64,000 bases of DNA. Source: Stentor roeselii (taxonomy: Eukaryota; Ciliophora; Heterotrichea; Heterotrichida; Stentoridae). The stretch lies in assembly GCA_006503475.1 (NCBI GenBank), contig RSEH01000007.1, positions 1 to 64,000 on the forward strand. The letters run 5' to 3'. The notes beneath the pieces were generated by a model. That model saw nothing but the letters and a program-made list of their open reading frames with translations. It did not search any database and had not been told where the DNA came from. Every line of letters begins with the position of its first letter. Position 1 is the stretch's first letter. Of the stretch, positions 50,650 to 61,139 are shown piece after piece. A program made the position numbers and the translations under genes.

Positions 50650-51428
50650 TTATTATATTGAAGGTTGTCTAAATTTAATGTTTTACTTAAAGAAGATGTG
50701 AATTAATTTTATCTTAAAGAAAATCTGAAGAATTATTTGATGATGAAGAGAGTATGGAGGGAAGAGAGTGAATATGCTGAAATTTTTTATATAGAATATT
50801 TTAGTGTGTAAAAAAATTTAAAGTTTTAGGAAAATTGAATGTCGATTCTGGAATAAATTTAAAAAAGGTTATGGAAACAGGAAATTCATTATTTGTAAAG
50901 ATATTCTTAAAAAATATTGGGTTTCATGTCTCAATGGTCTCATCATAAGGATTTGTATATATTTGAGAAAATTGTGAATTTATTAGATGTTCTTATGAAT
51001 CTGAATTATATATATGCTTGAACTTCACTTTTATTTGAGTAGCTTGAAATTAAAATTGTTTATAAATTTTTTATTTTTCAAAGAATTGATTGGAATGAAT
51101 CTAGACTCTAATATAAAATGCAATATATATATTCCTAATTTCCAAAATGAGAATATGTCTACTTGAATATAAATTGTTATAATTAATCTTGATTAATTTA
51201 ATAGATTAACTAATATTTCGAATTAATCTAAACAGAAAACCAATTTTTCACCATGTATTTAATATTTAACCTTTAAATTCAATATTTTTACTAAAAACCT
51301 TCAAAACTTACAACTCTAAACTTTCATCAGTAATTCGATTCAATAATCCAATCCGCCTTCAAATAAATTCTTTCGCTCTAAAAACATTCAAACATAAAAT
51401 CCTAAATTTCTTACAAAGAATCCTAATC
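50650..51428. other. 779-bp gap upstream of first cyclase gene
   Basis: AT-rich, with TATATA runs and no coding frame longer than a few dozen codons. It is long for this compact region and separates two minus-strand genes. No repeat, tRNA-like box or RNA fold was seen. Confidence 0.6.
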
Positions 51429-54254
51429 CTACCTATTCCCTCTGACTGAAATTTCATCAATTTGAATCTGAAGTTCCCTAATCCAAAAAGCCAATGCCAA
51501 AATGACAACAATCTGCAAGAAATGCATCCAAAAGTTCCAATTAACTCCATCCTTCTTCTCCTCAACCACAACAGGCAATGCAAGACTAACCCTAGCAGGT
51601 TTTCCTTGAACCTCATCAATTTTCTGCAGAACTTTAGGAATCCAAACACCAGCCATGGACCTTTTCGACTGCGCAACTCCAGAGTCTTCAATTTTGCTTC
51701 TAAAAACAGTGCTTTTCAGAAACTTGACTCCATACCTGATATCAACAGTGGCCTCTTCATCTCCCTTGATCCAATACTGAAGAAAAGCAGTGAAGCAGTC
51801 ACTGAGAGGGACTCCAGAAACATTAATTTGATGATCAACAACGATTTCACTTCTGCTCAGAAAATGAACTGTGTGGGTCTCGCTGCAATTGCAATATTTC
51901 GGCATAAAAGGCAACCGGTCCTTTACAGGGTGTTGAAATTTCGCTGTTCTGACACAGGAACCTTTTTCTCCTTCACCAGTTCCTAAAAAGAACTCAGGGA
52001 TTGCTGGAGTCCAACTTGAAAGCTTTGGCTCAAGATTACCTTGAACTAGAAGATAATCAACTAAAAACCCTTGAGCTTCGTCGGAAAAGAATAGCTCAAA
52101 AAATTTTGAAGGAGAAATCGGGACTTTTAAAGGACTTTCTAGGATATTGTGATTCAGGATTGAATTTGGAGTGATTTCGTAAGATTCAAAGCAGGAACTT
52201 TGAAGAGCTGAACGAATTTCTAAACGCATTTTGCGAGTTTCAATGAAGATTTCACAGCTTTTGTCTTGGGTTAGGATTAGAGGGTTGTTTAGTTTAAGAA
52301 GGTTTTCTAATGTTGCGTAAGCCTGTTCTCTGTAAAGCAAACTTTTGAATAAAAAACTACCGGACTTGGTGACTAGGCATAAAGAGTTCTCGAAAAATAG
52401 AACTGAACGTTTTTCTATCCGAGTGATATCAGGCAAGGGGATCGAAATAACTGTCTCCCTTCCAAAAATCGTTGAAGAGTTGAAGTAAGAATGGAAGCAA
52501 ATATGAGAAGTAGTGATATAAAGTCGTCCTTGCAACAGCAACTTTTGAGACAAGGCACAAGAAAAGCTTTCTATTATAATAGTTCCTGCTTTTAAACCAA
52601 ACTTCTGGGGAAGGTCGTCATTCGAGACTTCTTCTTCATTTTCAAAGCTCTCACTGGTGAGACTTACCTCTCCGAAAGAGTTCATTTGAGGAAGGTCTTT
52701 TTTTGTATAGACTTTCGCGTCTTTGAAGTCCTCAGCGACGTTTACCTCTGAGATTGTTTTTTCAGAGAACTCGATGACAGTCCAAAGGTTGGAGTTGAAG
52801 TTGTCTTCAGCGGCGTAAAGCGAGATGAGAGTCACTTTAAGGATCTGGAAATGACTTGACTCAATGTTGGAGTTATCAGTGAGACAGGTTAGGACCAGGT
52901 TTTCAGTATTTTGAGTTGATGAAAGCATTTTTTCCTTGATTTCAAGAGCTTTTTTCTGCAGAGAAGTGACTTCACTGTTTCTTTTTAACCTTTCGTATTC
53001 TTTTAAACACTCTTCATGGGTTAAAGCATGGTCTTTTATTATCTTTTGTACTGTGTTTTGAAGGTTTCTTGCCAGGTTAGTTTGAGAAGAGACCAGGTTT
53101 CCCAGAGGTTCCAGTGTTTTTTTCGTGATTTCTTTACTTTCTTCTAAGTGAAACTTCGAAACTTCATTTAAACTAACAGAAAATCCCTGCCAGGCACTTT
53201 TTATCATAAGTTTCGCTTCAAAATACTCAGGTAGGACAAAGTTACTCATTGACTTCTCAATCATTTTCGCTAAAGACTCTTCAAGTCCAACCAAGTCAGC
53301 GATAAAAGACTTGAAAGTCTTCATGACCTTCAGCCTGTCTTCACATGAAGCGACGCGAGCGTCAAGTTTAAGACTCAAAAATTCTAAAGTATTGTTGTTA
53401 CTTTCACTTTCCTTCCCCCCTACCATGTCTAAAGTGATATTTGCCAGTTGAGAAAGTTGTTCTTGTTTGATACTCGCCTGTTCTTTCCGCAAGGCGACGA
53501 TATCAGCGAACATTTGAACTAAAAGTCTTAAAATATCAAGAATCAATTCAGCAGTTTCCTTTTCAAAGCCAATTGTGTGAGAGTTGATGTTGAACAAAAC
53601 GTTTTCCACAGCTGAAGACTTGCTGTGAATGGCCCCGACGTGATCGTTCAGGCCTTTTAACATTGAGTTGACTTCTTTTTTACCTGCTTTCGTTTTTTCC
53701 TTTGCTCGTTGAAGCAGTGCAGGCTGATAACAACTGGAAGGGTCTTCGTTTAATTTGTTAAGTTGGACTAGGGCTTGCTCGTATTCTTTTTTGGCTTTTT
53801 CGTATTTGACCTTTACTTTCAAATGATTTGTTTTGGCCTGTCCGAGTTCTTTCAGGGCTGATGAGGTGTCTTCTGAAATACGCTTTTTTAACTCGGTAGC
53901 TGTTTCAGATACTTTTGAAATTCTTTGAGAGATCGTGAACCAAAGGGCTGAGGCACTTTTACTGTAGACTCCACCTAGAACTTCGGAGTAGGACCCACAA
54001 GCACGAAGGCATTCGGATAAGTGCTTGCTGTTTGAGGTTATTTGTTTTGATAGCGTACTCACTAGGCTACGACCTTGCTTTTGAAGCTGTTTTCCGTAGG
54101 TGTCGAATGCTGTTGTTAGTTCTTGGAAAAAGCTTTGGAGATATTTTATATTTTTCTTGAATGTGTCAAGGAATATTGTCCAGGTATCGATTGTTTGTTG
54201 TTGTTCGGGAAACTCGGATTTTGTTGGACTGAATAGGTCATTAAAGACTTTCAT
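51429..54254 (-). CDS. BAR-type coiled coil, GRAM and VASt domain membrane protein (Lam/Ysp1-like)
   Basis: The protein has 941 residues. The first 260 residues form a BAR/F-BAR-type helical domain (F-x-x-E-L-T-T-A-F-D-x-Y-G-K-x-L followed by Y-E-K-A-K-K-E-Y-E). A GRAM domain lies near 560-660 (L-L-L-Q-G-R-L-Y-I-T-T-S-H-I-C-F-H-S). A VASt (START-like) domain lies near 700-870, with the typical ending V-S-G-V-P-L-S-D and a W-I-K-G-D region. One membrane helix sits near 903-925 and a short tail follows. The order fits yeast Ysp1/Sip3, sterol transfer proteins at membrane contact sites. It probably moves sterol or other lipid between membranes while anchored in the ER. It lies between two P4-ATPase-like cyclases. 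Confidence 0.82.
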   Translation of the reverse strand: MKVFNDLFSPTKSEFPEQQQTIDTWTIFLDTFKKNIKYLQSFFQELTTAFDTYGKQLQKQGRSLVSTLSKQITSNSKHLSECLRACGSYSEVLGGVYSKSASALWFTISQRISKVSETATELKKRISEDTSSALKELGQAKTNHLKVKVKYEKAKKEYEQALVQLNKLNEDPSSCYQPALLQRAKEKTKAGKKEVNSMLKGLNDHVGAIHSKSSAVENVLFNINSHTIGFEKETAELILDILRLLVQMFADIVALRKEQASIKQEQLSQLANITLDMVGGKESESNNNTLEFLSLKLDARVASCEDRLKVMKTFKSFIADLVGLEESLAKMIEKSMSNFVLPEYFEAKLMIKSAWQGFSVSLNEVSKFHLEESKEITKKTLEPLGNLVSSQTNLARNLQNTVQKIIKDHALTHEECLKEYERLKRNSEVTSLQKKALEIKEKMLSSTQNTENLVLTCLTDNSNIESSHFQILKVTLISLYAAEDNFNSNLWTVIEFSEKTISEVNVAEDFKDAKVYTKKDLPQMNSFGEVSLTSESFENEEEVSNDDLPQKFGLKAGTIIIESFSCALSQKLLLQGRLYITTSHICFHSYFNSSTIFGRETVISIPLPDITRIEKRSVLFFENSLCLVTKSGSFLFKSLLYREQAYATLENLLKLNNPLILTQDKSCEIFIETRKMRLEIRSALQSSCFESYEITPNSILNHNILESPLKVPISPSKFFELFFSDEAQGFLVDYLLVQGNLEPKLSSWTPAIPEFFLGTGEGEKGSCVRTAKFQHPVKDRLPFMPKYCNCSETHTVHFLSRSEIVVDHQINVSGVPLSDCFTAFLQYWIKGDEEATVDIRYGVKFLKSTVFRSKIEDSGVAQSKRSMAGVWIPKVLQKIDEVQGKPARVSLALPVVVEEKKDGVNWNFWMHFLQIVVILALAFWIRELQIQIDEISVRGNR

Positions 54255-54640
54255 TTAAATTTAAATTTCGACAGAAAAACATGAGTATTCAGAAACAAAC
54301 AATCCTAAAAGATATTCAAAAGTGACTGTTTATATTAGGTAAATATTTAATTGTGAATTATAAGTTATCAAGTGGTAGATAATGAGCAGATTATAGTTGA
54401 ATTTATTATAAAGTTTTTGCAGATAATTATCATTTGTGTATCTAATTAACCTGGCAAGATAATATAGCTTAAAGAAGCAGAGTTCTCATAATGAAGTAGC
54501 CTATCCTATTTCGATATTGATCAAAATAAACTTTCTTTGTGTTTGAATTTCAGCTTTAGATTCTGATTAATTTTGAAATAAAATTTCAAAGTCAAACAAT
54601 ACATTTTTTAATATCTAGAGGGACCTTACTCATAATTTAT
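54255..54640. other. intergenic DNA upstream of BAR-GRAM-VASt gene
   Basis: AT-rich with no coding frame. A TTTAAATTTAAA-like stretch precedes the ATG. Nothing else is recognised. Confidence 0.6.
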
Positions 54641-57600
54641 CTAAAAATCCCCTTCATAGAAATAAATCTCCATTTCTTCAACTCTTCCTGGTACCTCAAT
54701 ACTCTTGGCAAATGAAAATTTAAACTCTCCTTGAGCAAAATCTTCAATCAATTCCTTTGTAGTTTCACTTAAAGCAATTTTTCCTGACATTCCGTTGCTT
54801 TCCATTTTATTAGCGATTTGCACATCAACTCCATAAATATCGTATCTGATGATTTTAGTTCCAATGATGCCTCCAGTGATCTCTCCAGTATGCATCCCGA
54901 TTCTCATCCCCAGTTGAATTCCGCATTTTTCATTAGTCTCATTGATTAATTGAATGAGTCTACAGGCGAAATGCAGCATGTTGGTCGCTTCTTTAGCTGG
55001 ATTTCGGTTTTTATCATCGAGATATCCCATCGCCACGTAGCAGTCTCCGATTGTATGAACCTTATAAACATTGCACTCGACACTAGTTTTATCAAAACGG
55101 GTAAACATCTCAGAAAGCATGTTTACAACTTCTTTCGGTCTTCTTATTGATGACCAGGCTGTAAAGCCGACGATATCAGCGAACATGACAGTTACATGTT
55201 TCAGCTTATCCATAACCTGCTTACCCTGCTCGAGCGAACGAAGTGCATTTAAAGGCATCATATGTGTTAAAAGTTGTTCAGTCTTATCCACCTCTTTCTG
55301 TGCAATATTTTTAAGAACTGTATTGATTCTCATCCGATTTTCATTAAGATAGACAGTAAGAAGAGCAATAATCATAAAACTTATGCTGTACAAGACTGAA
55401 GGATACGTAAAAGGAGGCGTAAAGGTAGAAGTTGTCCATAAAGAAACTGCAACTAAATTGAAAAAAATATTCTTAGAAAAAAGTGTCCCTGAGTAGAAAT
55501 TAAGCATGATGAACTTATAAGAAAAGTACATGAATGTGATAAGATCTACTCGGTCTCTCAAGTTTTCACTGATAAAAACTCCAACGAATTCTAAGGTAAA
55601 CAAGCCACTCAATACTAATGAAAACCTGATACTTGTAAAGTGCCTAGTTCGTATAGAAATCATAAATCCAATAAAAACAGCGCTTAGAATCGAAACTAAC
55701 ATTCTGGGAAGACTCCTATTTTTCAATTCCAAAACAAATAAAATCACCTCAACAGTAATCAAAGAACAATCACAAAGTAAAGACAACAAAAGTCCTAATT
55801 GATTCCCTTTCGAAACGATCTGGAGATAATTAAGTCTAAAGTTTTTCTCAGCTTCAGTTTCCTTACAGAAAAGATCAAGGACAGTATTAACCCTCCGAGC
55901 AGTTTGTTTTTTAAACAATTCCCCAACAGTAGTAGCTCCTAGATTATTAAGCAAAGAAGCCCTATCTCTACTTGCTTTTTTCCCATCTTTCTGTGAAATT
56001 TCTTCAAGTCTAGGTGTTGAAATAACACTAAAAATAGAAGACCGTCTATTGAAATAATCACTTGTATCATCCCCAGAGTTTCCATCCTTAGCATATTGAA
56101 CCAGTTTAGTTTCCATAAAGCCTTTTCCTTTAACTTCCCTCTGCCTGTCCTCAAAGCAAAGCGCACTTCGATCCTCAAGCAATTTAAAAGTTTCCTCAGA
56201 GATCTGCACAGAGTTAATTTCTTTAAGAGTTGAAGCCATGCGACTCGCAGTATTCACAGTATCCCCCACAAGTGAAAATTGCGGTTTATGAAACCCGACA
56301 ACTCCAGCAGTGACAGCTCCACTATTAACTCCGATTTTAAACTGAAGTTTTTTTTCTTCTTTTAAAGTTATCGATTCAGTGAGTTTAACGATGGCTAAAG
56401 CGAATTCAATTGCTCTCCTCGTGTGATGGTTTTTTAAGATCTTTGAAGGAACCCCGACCTCGCTGTCCTTGAGTCCAGCACAAGCGAGATAAGTCTTTCC
56501 AACAGTTTCAATTTTGGTGATTCCGTAATTTTCACAGAGAAGGTCGATTCTTGAGAATAAATTATTCAAAAAGTCAGTCAACTCGGCAGGGTTGTAACTT
56601 TCGATGATGCTTTCAAAATCGTAAATATCGCAAAATATGACGGAAACTGTTCCTTTGTCTTCAGCGATATAACGGACACCGTCTTGGACTCTTCTTCTGA
56701 CGAAATCAGGTAAAAGATAAGCGATGATTGTTTGAGTCTTTTCGAATTGAAGTTCTGATTGTTTGATGAAGATGTGCTCATGTCTTTGAACTTTCTGAGC
56801 TTGGTAAGTCGTGATTTGGATGAGAAGGGTTAGGAAAAACATCAGGATGAGCCAGATTGGAAGGAAGGAGGATAAAGAATTTAAGTCTTGGTAATAGGTT
56901 TCATAGACTGTTACTAGAATAGAAAAGAGGTAAATTAGAAAAGACTGGAATAATGACTGAGACCATTCTGTGTTTAGAATAAGAAGATAAATCACCAGGA
57001 ATACTGGGTAACGAGGACTTGAAGAGTGAGTGTTACTCAGGAAGGTTTCAATCAAGGACATCACTAGAACTGAAATAAAAATAAAGGAAACTAACATATA
57101 AGTGTGCTTTGCTTTAAAGCACCAGAATACTAAGATAACTGTTAGCAAGCAAAGCGAGGTCAAAATAACAGTCAACCTTTTTATATCTAGTACCCCGACC
57201 TGGTCAACTTCTATGATGATGTTGTTGATAGTTGCAATTACTAGAAGAACTACCATAAGAATCTTCACCCTTCTAAAAATAGTCGGCTTTTTCACTTCCA
57301 GGTAATCTAGTTCCATGCTTTTTTCTTTGAACCGCATCCAGAAACTATCCAGGTCGAAGTCAGTCTGTCCGGGTGACGTGATCAGACTTATAAGGCTTGA
57401 AAACATGTCCTCAATATTTTTGAACTCTTTCAGGCGGTTGACTTTTTTATAAACAAAGGGATAGACAAAGAGCAGAAGCAGGTAAAAGAGTAAAGAACTG
57501 AGCGATAAGATAATAAAAAGAAGAAGCCAGATCCAAGGCCGAACCATGAATTCTTGAAGGCTTAAATAAGTGACTTCAAACTTCGAGTTAAACACGCAGA

Positions 57601-60600
57601 TCAAGATAATGATCATCAAGCAAAAGTAAACTGAAGCCAGAATCAAGCTTCTTTTCGACCCTTTCATTAAAATCACTCCTTCAATCAGAAGTTTAGAAGT
57701 CACAACTAAAAATGTTAGGATTTGAACTGATTCTAAGTCTTCTGTCAGGCCTTCTGTTGTGTTGATAGGCTGGGCGGAGAGAGAAATAAAAAAAATCATC
57801 AGAACTCCTTGAACTAGACCTAGCCCTACAAATTTCGCTAAAACTAGAAGTAACTTTGATAAATCAAGATTTTTTCTGAGATATTTTGAACTTTGAATGT
57901 TGATTCCTTCACAATTTTCACTTTTTTCTATGTAAAACCCGATAAAAAAGATGTAAAAAAACGAAATTCCCATTTCATACATGACGAGAAGGTCATATCC
58001 TAAAAAGGGACAAGCCGAGAACAGACATTTACTTTGATAAATGAAAAGCATGACGACAAGGCTAACTTCTTTCAGTAGAAACAAGCTGCAAGTAGTGATC
58101 AAAGATTGAAACATATTATCGCCGATAGAAAAAAGTACTTGTTTCAAAGGAGAAAAGCTGGAAATAGACACATCATTTAAAAACCAGTTCGAATAGATAT
58201 CAGAAGAAACCTTAACTCGAACATCAGCTTCAGTCATCATTCCAAAAGCATCATCTTCAGTTCCAACAGCCATAGTCATAGGCTTGTATTTAAGACCTTT
58301 CTTCAGAACTTTCAAGACATTCATCTTGTCTGCCGAGGAAAAAGAATGCATCACGACGGAATCTGCTGAAACCATCAGAAGGACTAAACCTTTCAACAAA
58401 TATTTTGAATTTAAACAAATGTTGAAAAATCTCGAGTCGAGGACTAAAGTAAAGCTCTCAACTTCTCCTAAGGGCATTTTTCCGTATTTTGACTCTTCCT
58501 TTTTCAGAACAAGTTCAGAGTAGTTTGGACGATTCTCAAACTTCCTTCGGGTCATCAACTCGTTGTGATTGGTGAAAAGATGCTCTGAGTATTTCGTTGA
58601 AGAGACTTTTTCGTCCTGGCCAGATGGCATATGAGAGGATGAAGGATAAAATAAACTTTGAATAGCAGAGTCAATTCGATCTTGGACTTGATTTTTAGAT
58701 GCACAACAGTTAAAAAATAAAACTTTTGAGTCTTTTTCAAGTAAAGTCGATATCTGGGCGCAGTTTAAAGCTAAACTTTCATCTTCTGTTGTGGCAATCC
58801 AAACTTTAACACCTGAACTTTGGATCTCTTTCAAAGACCTGATTGTTTCTTGTGGAACTACAAGCTTCAGACCGATCTGGCCAAGAACTTTCATATCTCC
58901 GAGGTAAGAGTTAAAGATAGCGTTGCTGGCATACTTTAAATTAACTCTTGATTGAAAAATCGACTTGTAATCATTTTTCACCTTTTCCATATCTGTGGAA
59001 TCAAGCGGTTTATACAAAAAAAGCACTCTTTGAAGTGTTTCGAATTCAGGAATTTCATTTTCTGCATAAGCTTCATCTTCTTCCACAAGTTCATCGACAT
59101 CTAGATCTGCAAAACTCAACTTGTGAACCAAGTAAATCTTTCCATTGTGATGATTTTTTATTATCATTTTTACCTGCGAGTCTCTTGGGTCGGGTTTAAA
59201 AGAAGGAATAACTGAAAAAGTAGAAGTTTTTGAATCGAATTCTAAAACAAAAGTCTTTCCAGTCTTTTCACGAATTTTCACTCCAAGTGAAGCAGCGAGT
59301 TGTATGAGGACAGAATCCGAGTTTTTTGAAGGAGTTGAACTACTTTCTGATATAAACTCATTACAAATAGCTAGACAATAGACAAAAAGCATCTTTTCCT
59401 CATCAACAGGTTCAGAAAATATTTCATCTTTCAGGTCTTTAAAGGTTTTTTCGTTGGTTTCTGTTGGATTTCTTGACAAGCTCTGAGATTCTGAATTGTT
59501 TTCATATTCTTCTGATTCTGATATACTGACTTGGCTGTTTGAATAAAGAGTATTTTTTAAGAAGATAGCCTCAGCTCTTAGGTCTTTTTCAGCAAGGACT
59601 CCAAAAATCTCTGTTAATATAAACTCAATTTTTCCAAGATTTGAGAGAATTCGAGGGTTGTTGACCTGGATGCAAGGAAATCGATGATTCAGAACCAAGA
59701 TGCTGAAGACTCTTTGAGTGAAAATTATGAGATATAAGTTGTTCGGCAGAATTCCTGCATAAAGAGTAAGAATGTAAAAAGCGAGACTGATTTTATTCTC
59801 ATCATTATCAATCTGATCATAAACCGGACCAGTAAAAAAAATCACCAGAAAGAAAAAAACATAAAAAATAAGAGCAAAACCAGCCAAAACATGAATCAAG
59901 ACATCAAAATCAGTAGTTTTCTTTTTTCTTACTTTTTCAACATTTTCTCTTTTTTTCTGCTCATCTCCAACAAAAACAGAAAGCAGTAAAATCCACTCAC
60001 ATTCAACTAAAACACTTCCACTTTCAACGAAATTATCACCATCAGTATAGACAATAACAGGGTTGTCCCTAAACTTGATTTTGCAGTACTCAGCAGAGGA
60101 CAAGCTGCTAGTTTTCCTAACTTTTACATATTGGACCAGGTTTTTCATTTGGTCTAAGCTGATTCCATTATGAGAAATCAAGTTTTGCGACTCTCTTATC
60201 GATTTTTTCTTCAACAAGCAGGAACTTTGACTGTTTTCTGACAATTTAAAAAAAATCGAACTCGCCTCAGCATCCGATGCGAGGATCAAAGAATCTGCAG
60301 GGACTTCCTGCCCGGCTCTTAGAAGGACCAGGTCTCCCTCGCAGATATTTTTTGATTCGAGGAGCTGAAAGTTGTTTTCCTTGTAAATTGCGATAATTTT
60401 TTCATTTTGATCGAAGTCGTAGTTTTCTTGAGATTTTGACAAGGAAAGGTTTTCGAGAAGCTTTAAAATTGATAAGATGCTGAAAGGAATTATTGTGCTT
60501 AGCTTTAGACTGGTTTCTTGGATGTACCCACTTAGTTGGATTATGATCAGGAAGATGTAGAGATAGGTCACTGGAAGACTCAAAAGCTCAAGACACGTTT

Positions 60601-60739
60601 TTAAGAGAAGGGTGGAAACTTTGCAGTATTTGGTGGAGATCTGGTTGGTTTTGCTCAGGTCTTGGTCGAGAAGGTTGATTGTTTTAAAGGATTTTTCATC
60701 AGGTCTCACTGATGAGTTGAAACTCTTACGTCTCTTCAT
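54641..60739 (-). CDS. P4-ATPase-like/guanylyl cyclase fusion, paralog 2
   Basis: The protein has 2032 residues and is collinear with the gene at 44524-50649. The phosphorylation loop is degraded further (E-I-F-G-V-L-A at 377-383 where DKTGTLT belongs), so the ATPase part is catalytically dead in both paralogs. The actuator P-A-D-S-L-I-L stretch remains. The first cyclase domain has Asp1371, Glu1411 and Lys1415; the second has Asp1855 and Asp1899. The residue pattern again places nucleotide binding in the first half and metal binding in the second. The catalytic domains are the most alike between the two genes, the ATPase parts least. Tandem duplication with one gene between them is the likely origin. 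Guanylyl rather than adenylyl specificity is inferred from the Glu. Confidence 0.92.
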   Translation of the reverse strand: MKRRKSFNSSVRPDEKSFKTINLLDQDLSKTNQISTKYCKVSTLLLKTCLELLSLPVTYLYIFLIIIQLSGYIQETSLKLSTIIPFSILSILKLLENLSLSKSQENYDFDQNEKIIAIYKENNFQLLESKNICEGDLVLLRAGQEVPADSLILASDAEASSIFFKLSENSQSSCLLKKKSIRESQNLISHNGISLDQMKNLVQYVKVRKTSSLSSAEYCKIKFRDNPVIVYTDGDNFVESGSVLVECEWILLLSVFVGDEQKKRENVEKVRKKKTTDFDVLIHVLAGFALIFYVFFFLVIFFTGPVYDQIDNDENKISLAFYILTLYAGILPNNLYLIIFTQRVFSILVLNHRFPCIQVNNPRILSNLGKIEFILTEIFGVLAEKDLRAEAIFLKNTLYSNSQVSISESEEYENNSESQSLSRNPTETNEKTFKDLKDEIFSEPVDEEKMLFVYCLAICNEFISESSSTPSKNSDSVLIQLAASLGVKIREKTGKTFVLEFDSKTSTFSVIPSFKPDPRDSQVKMIIKNHHNGKIYLVHKLSFADLDVDELVEEDEAYAENEIPEFETLQRVLFLYKPLDSTDMEKVKNDYKSIFQSRVNLKYASNAIFNSYLGDMKVLGQIGLKLVVPQETIRSLKEIQSSGVKVWIATTEDESLALNCAQISTLLEKDSKVLFFNCCASKNQVQDRIDSAIQSLFYPSSSHMPSGQDEKVSSTKYSEHLFTNHNELMTRRKFENRPNYSELVLKKEESKYGKMPLGEVESFTLVLDSRFFNICLNSKYLLKGLVLLMVSADSVVMHSFSSADKMNVLKVLKKGLKYKPMTMAVGTEDDAFGMMTEADVRVKVSSDIYSNWFLNDVSISSFSPLKQVLFSIGDNMFQSLITTCSLFLLKEVSLVVMLFIYQSKCLFSACPFLGYDLLVMYEMGISFFYIFFIGFYIEKSENCEGINIQSSKYLRKNLDLSKLLLVLAKFVGLGLVQGVLMIFFISLSAQPINTTEGLTEDLESVQILTFLVVTSKLLIEGVILMKGSKRSLILASVYFCLMIIILICVFNSKFEVTYLSLQEFMVRPWIWLLLFIILSLSSLLFYLLLLFVYPFVYKKVNRLKEFKNIEDMFSSLISLITSPGQTDFDLDSFWMRFKEKSMELDYLEVKKPTIFRRVKILMVVLLVIATINNIIIEVDQVGVLDIKRLTVILTSLCLLTVILVFWCFKAKHTYMLVSFIFISVLVMSLIETFLSNTHSSSPRYPVFLVIYLLILNTEWSQSLFQSFLIYLFSILVTVYETYYQDLNSLSSFLPIWLILMFFLTLLIQITTYQAQKVQRHEHIFIKQSELQFEKTQTIIAYLLPDFVRRRVQDGVRYIAEDKGTVSVIFCDIYDFESIIESYNPAELTDFLNNLFSRIDLLCENYGITKIETVGKTYLACAGLKDSEVGVPSKILKNHHTRRAIEFALAIVKLTESITLKEEKKLQFKIGVNSGAVTAGVVGFHKPQFSLVGDTVNTASRMASTLKEINSVQISEETFKLLEDRSALCFEDRQREVKGKGFMETKLVQYAKDGNSGDDTSDYFNRRSSIFSVISTPRLEEISQKDGKKASRDRASLLNNLGATTVGELFKKQTARRVNTVLDLFCKETEAEKNFRLNYLQIVSKGNQLGLLLSLLCDCSLITVEVILFVLELKNRSLPRMLVSILSAVFIGFMISIRTRHFTSIRFSLVLSGLFTLEFVGVFISENLRDRVDLITFMYFSYKFIMLNFYSGTLFSKNIFFNLVAVSLWTTSTFTPPFTYPSVLYSISFMIIALLTVYLNENRMRINTVLKNIAQKEVDKTEQLLTHMMPLNALRSLEQGKQVMDKLKHVTVMFADIVGFTAWSSIRRPKEVVNMLSEMFTRFDKTSVECNVYKVHTIGDCYVAMGYLDDKNRNPAKEATNMLHFACRLIQLINETNEKCGIQLGMRIGMHTGEITGGIIGTKIIRYDIYGVDVQIANKMESNGMSGKIALSETTKELIEDFAQGEFKFSFAKSIEVPGRVEEMEIYFYEGDF

Positions 60740-61139
60740 TTTTATATTGGATAAGATTTGATCTATATAAGACTAATTAATTTCTCAAAGAAGTACAATG
60801 AGAAAAAAATTTAAATAGAGAAGTTTAGGATTTTGTTTACTTTATGTTTTCTTAAAGGTGAAAATTTAAATAACGTGATTTTCTTTCAAGTTTAATATTA
60901 TCAAAACTGAAAAAATAACTAAAATGGTTTTAAATTATTCCTTCGCTCAAATTCTCTTCAATCCTGATTATTCTCCAATCCATCTCTGATGTAAGGTCAT
61001 TTAATAAATTCAAAATTTCTATCATCTTAAACACAACCCTTTTTCTACGTTAGTTCAAGATGGAAACCTTTCCAAATCCTTTAATAATGACTCAAGTCCA
61101 AAAAATTCTTGAATATAATAAAATAATTTAAAGTTAATC
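60740..61139. other. intergenic DNA upstream of second cyclase gene
   Basis: AT-rich with no coding frame; the ATG of the cyclase is preceded by an AATATAAAA element. Nothing further is recognised. Confidence 0.6.
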
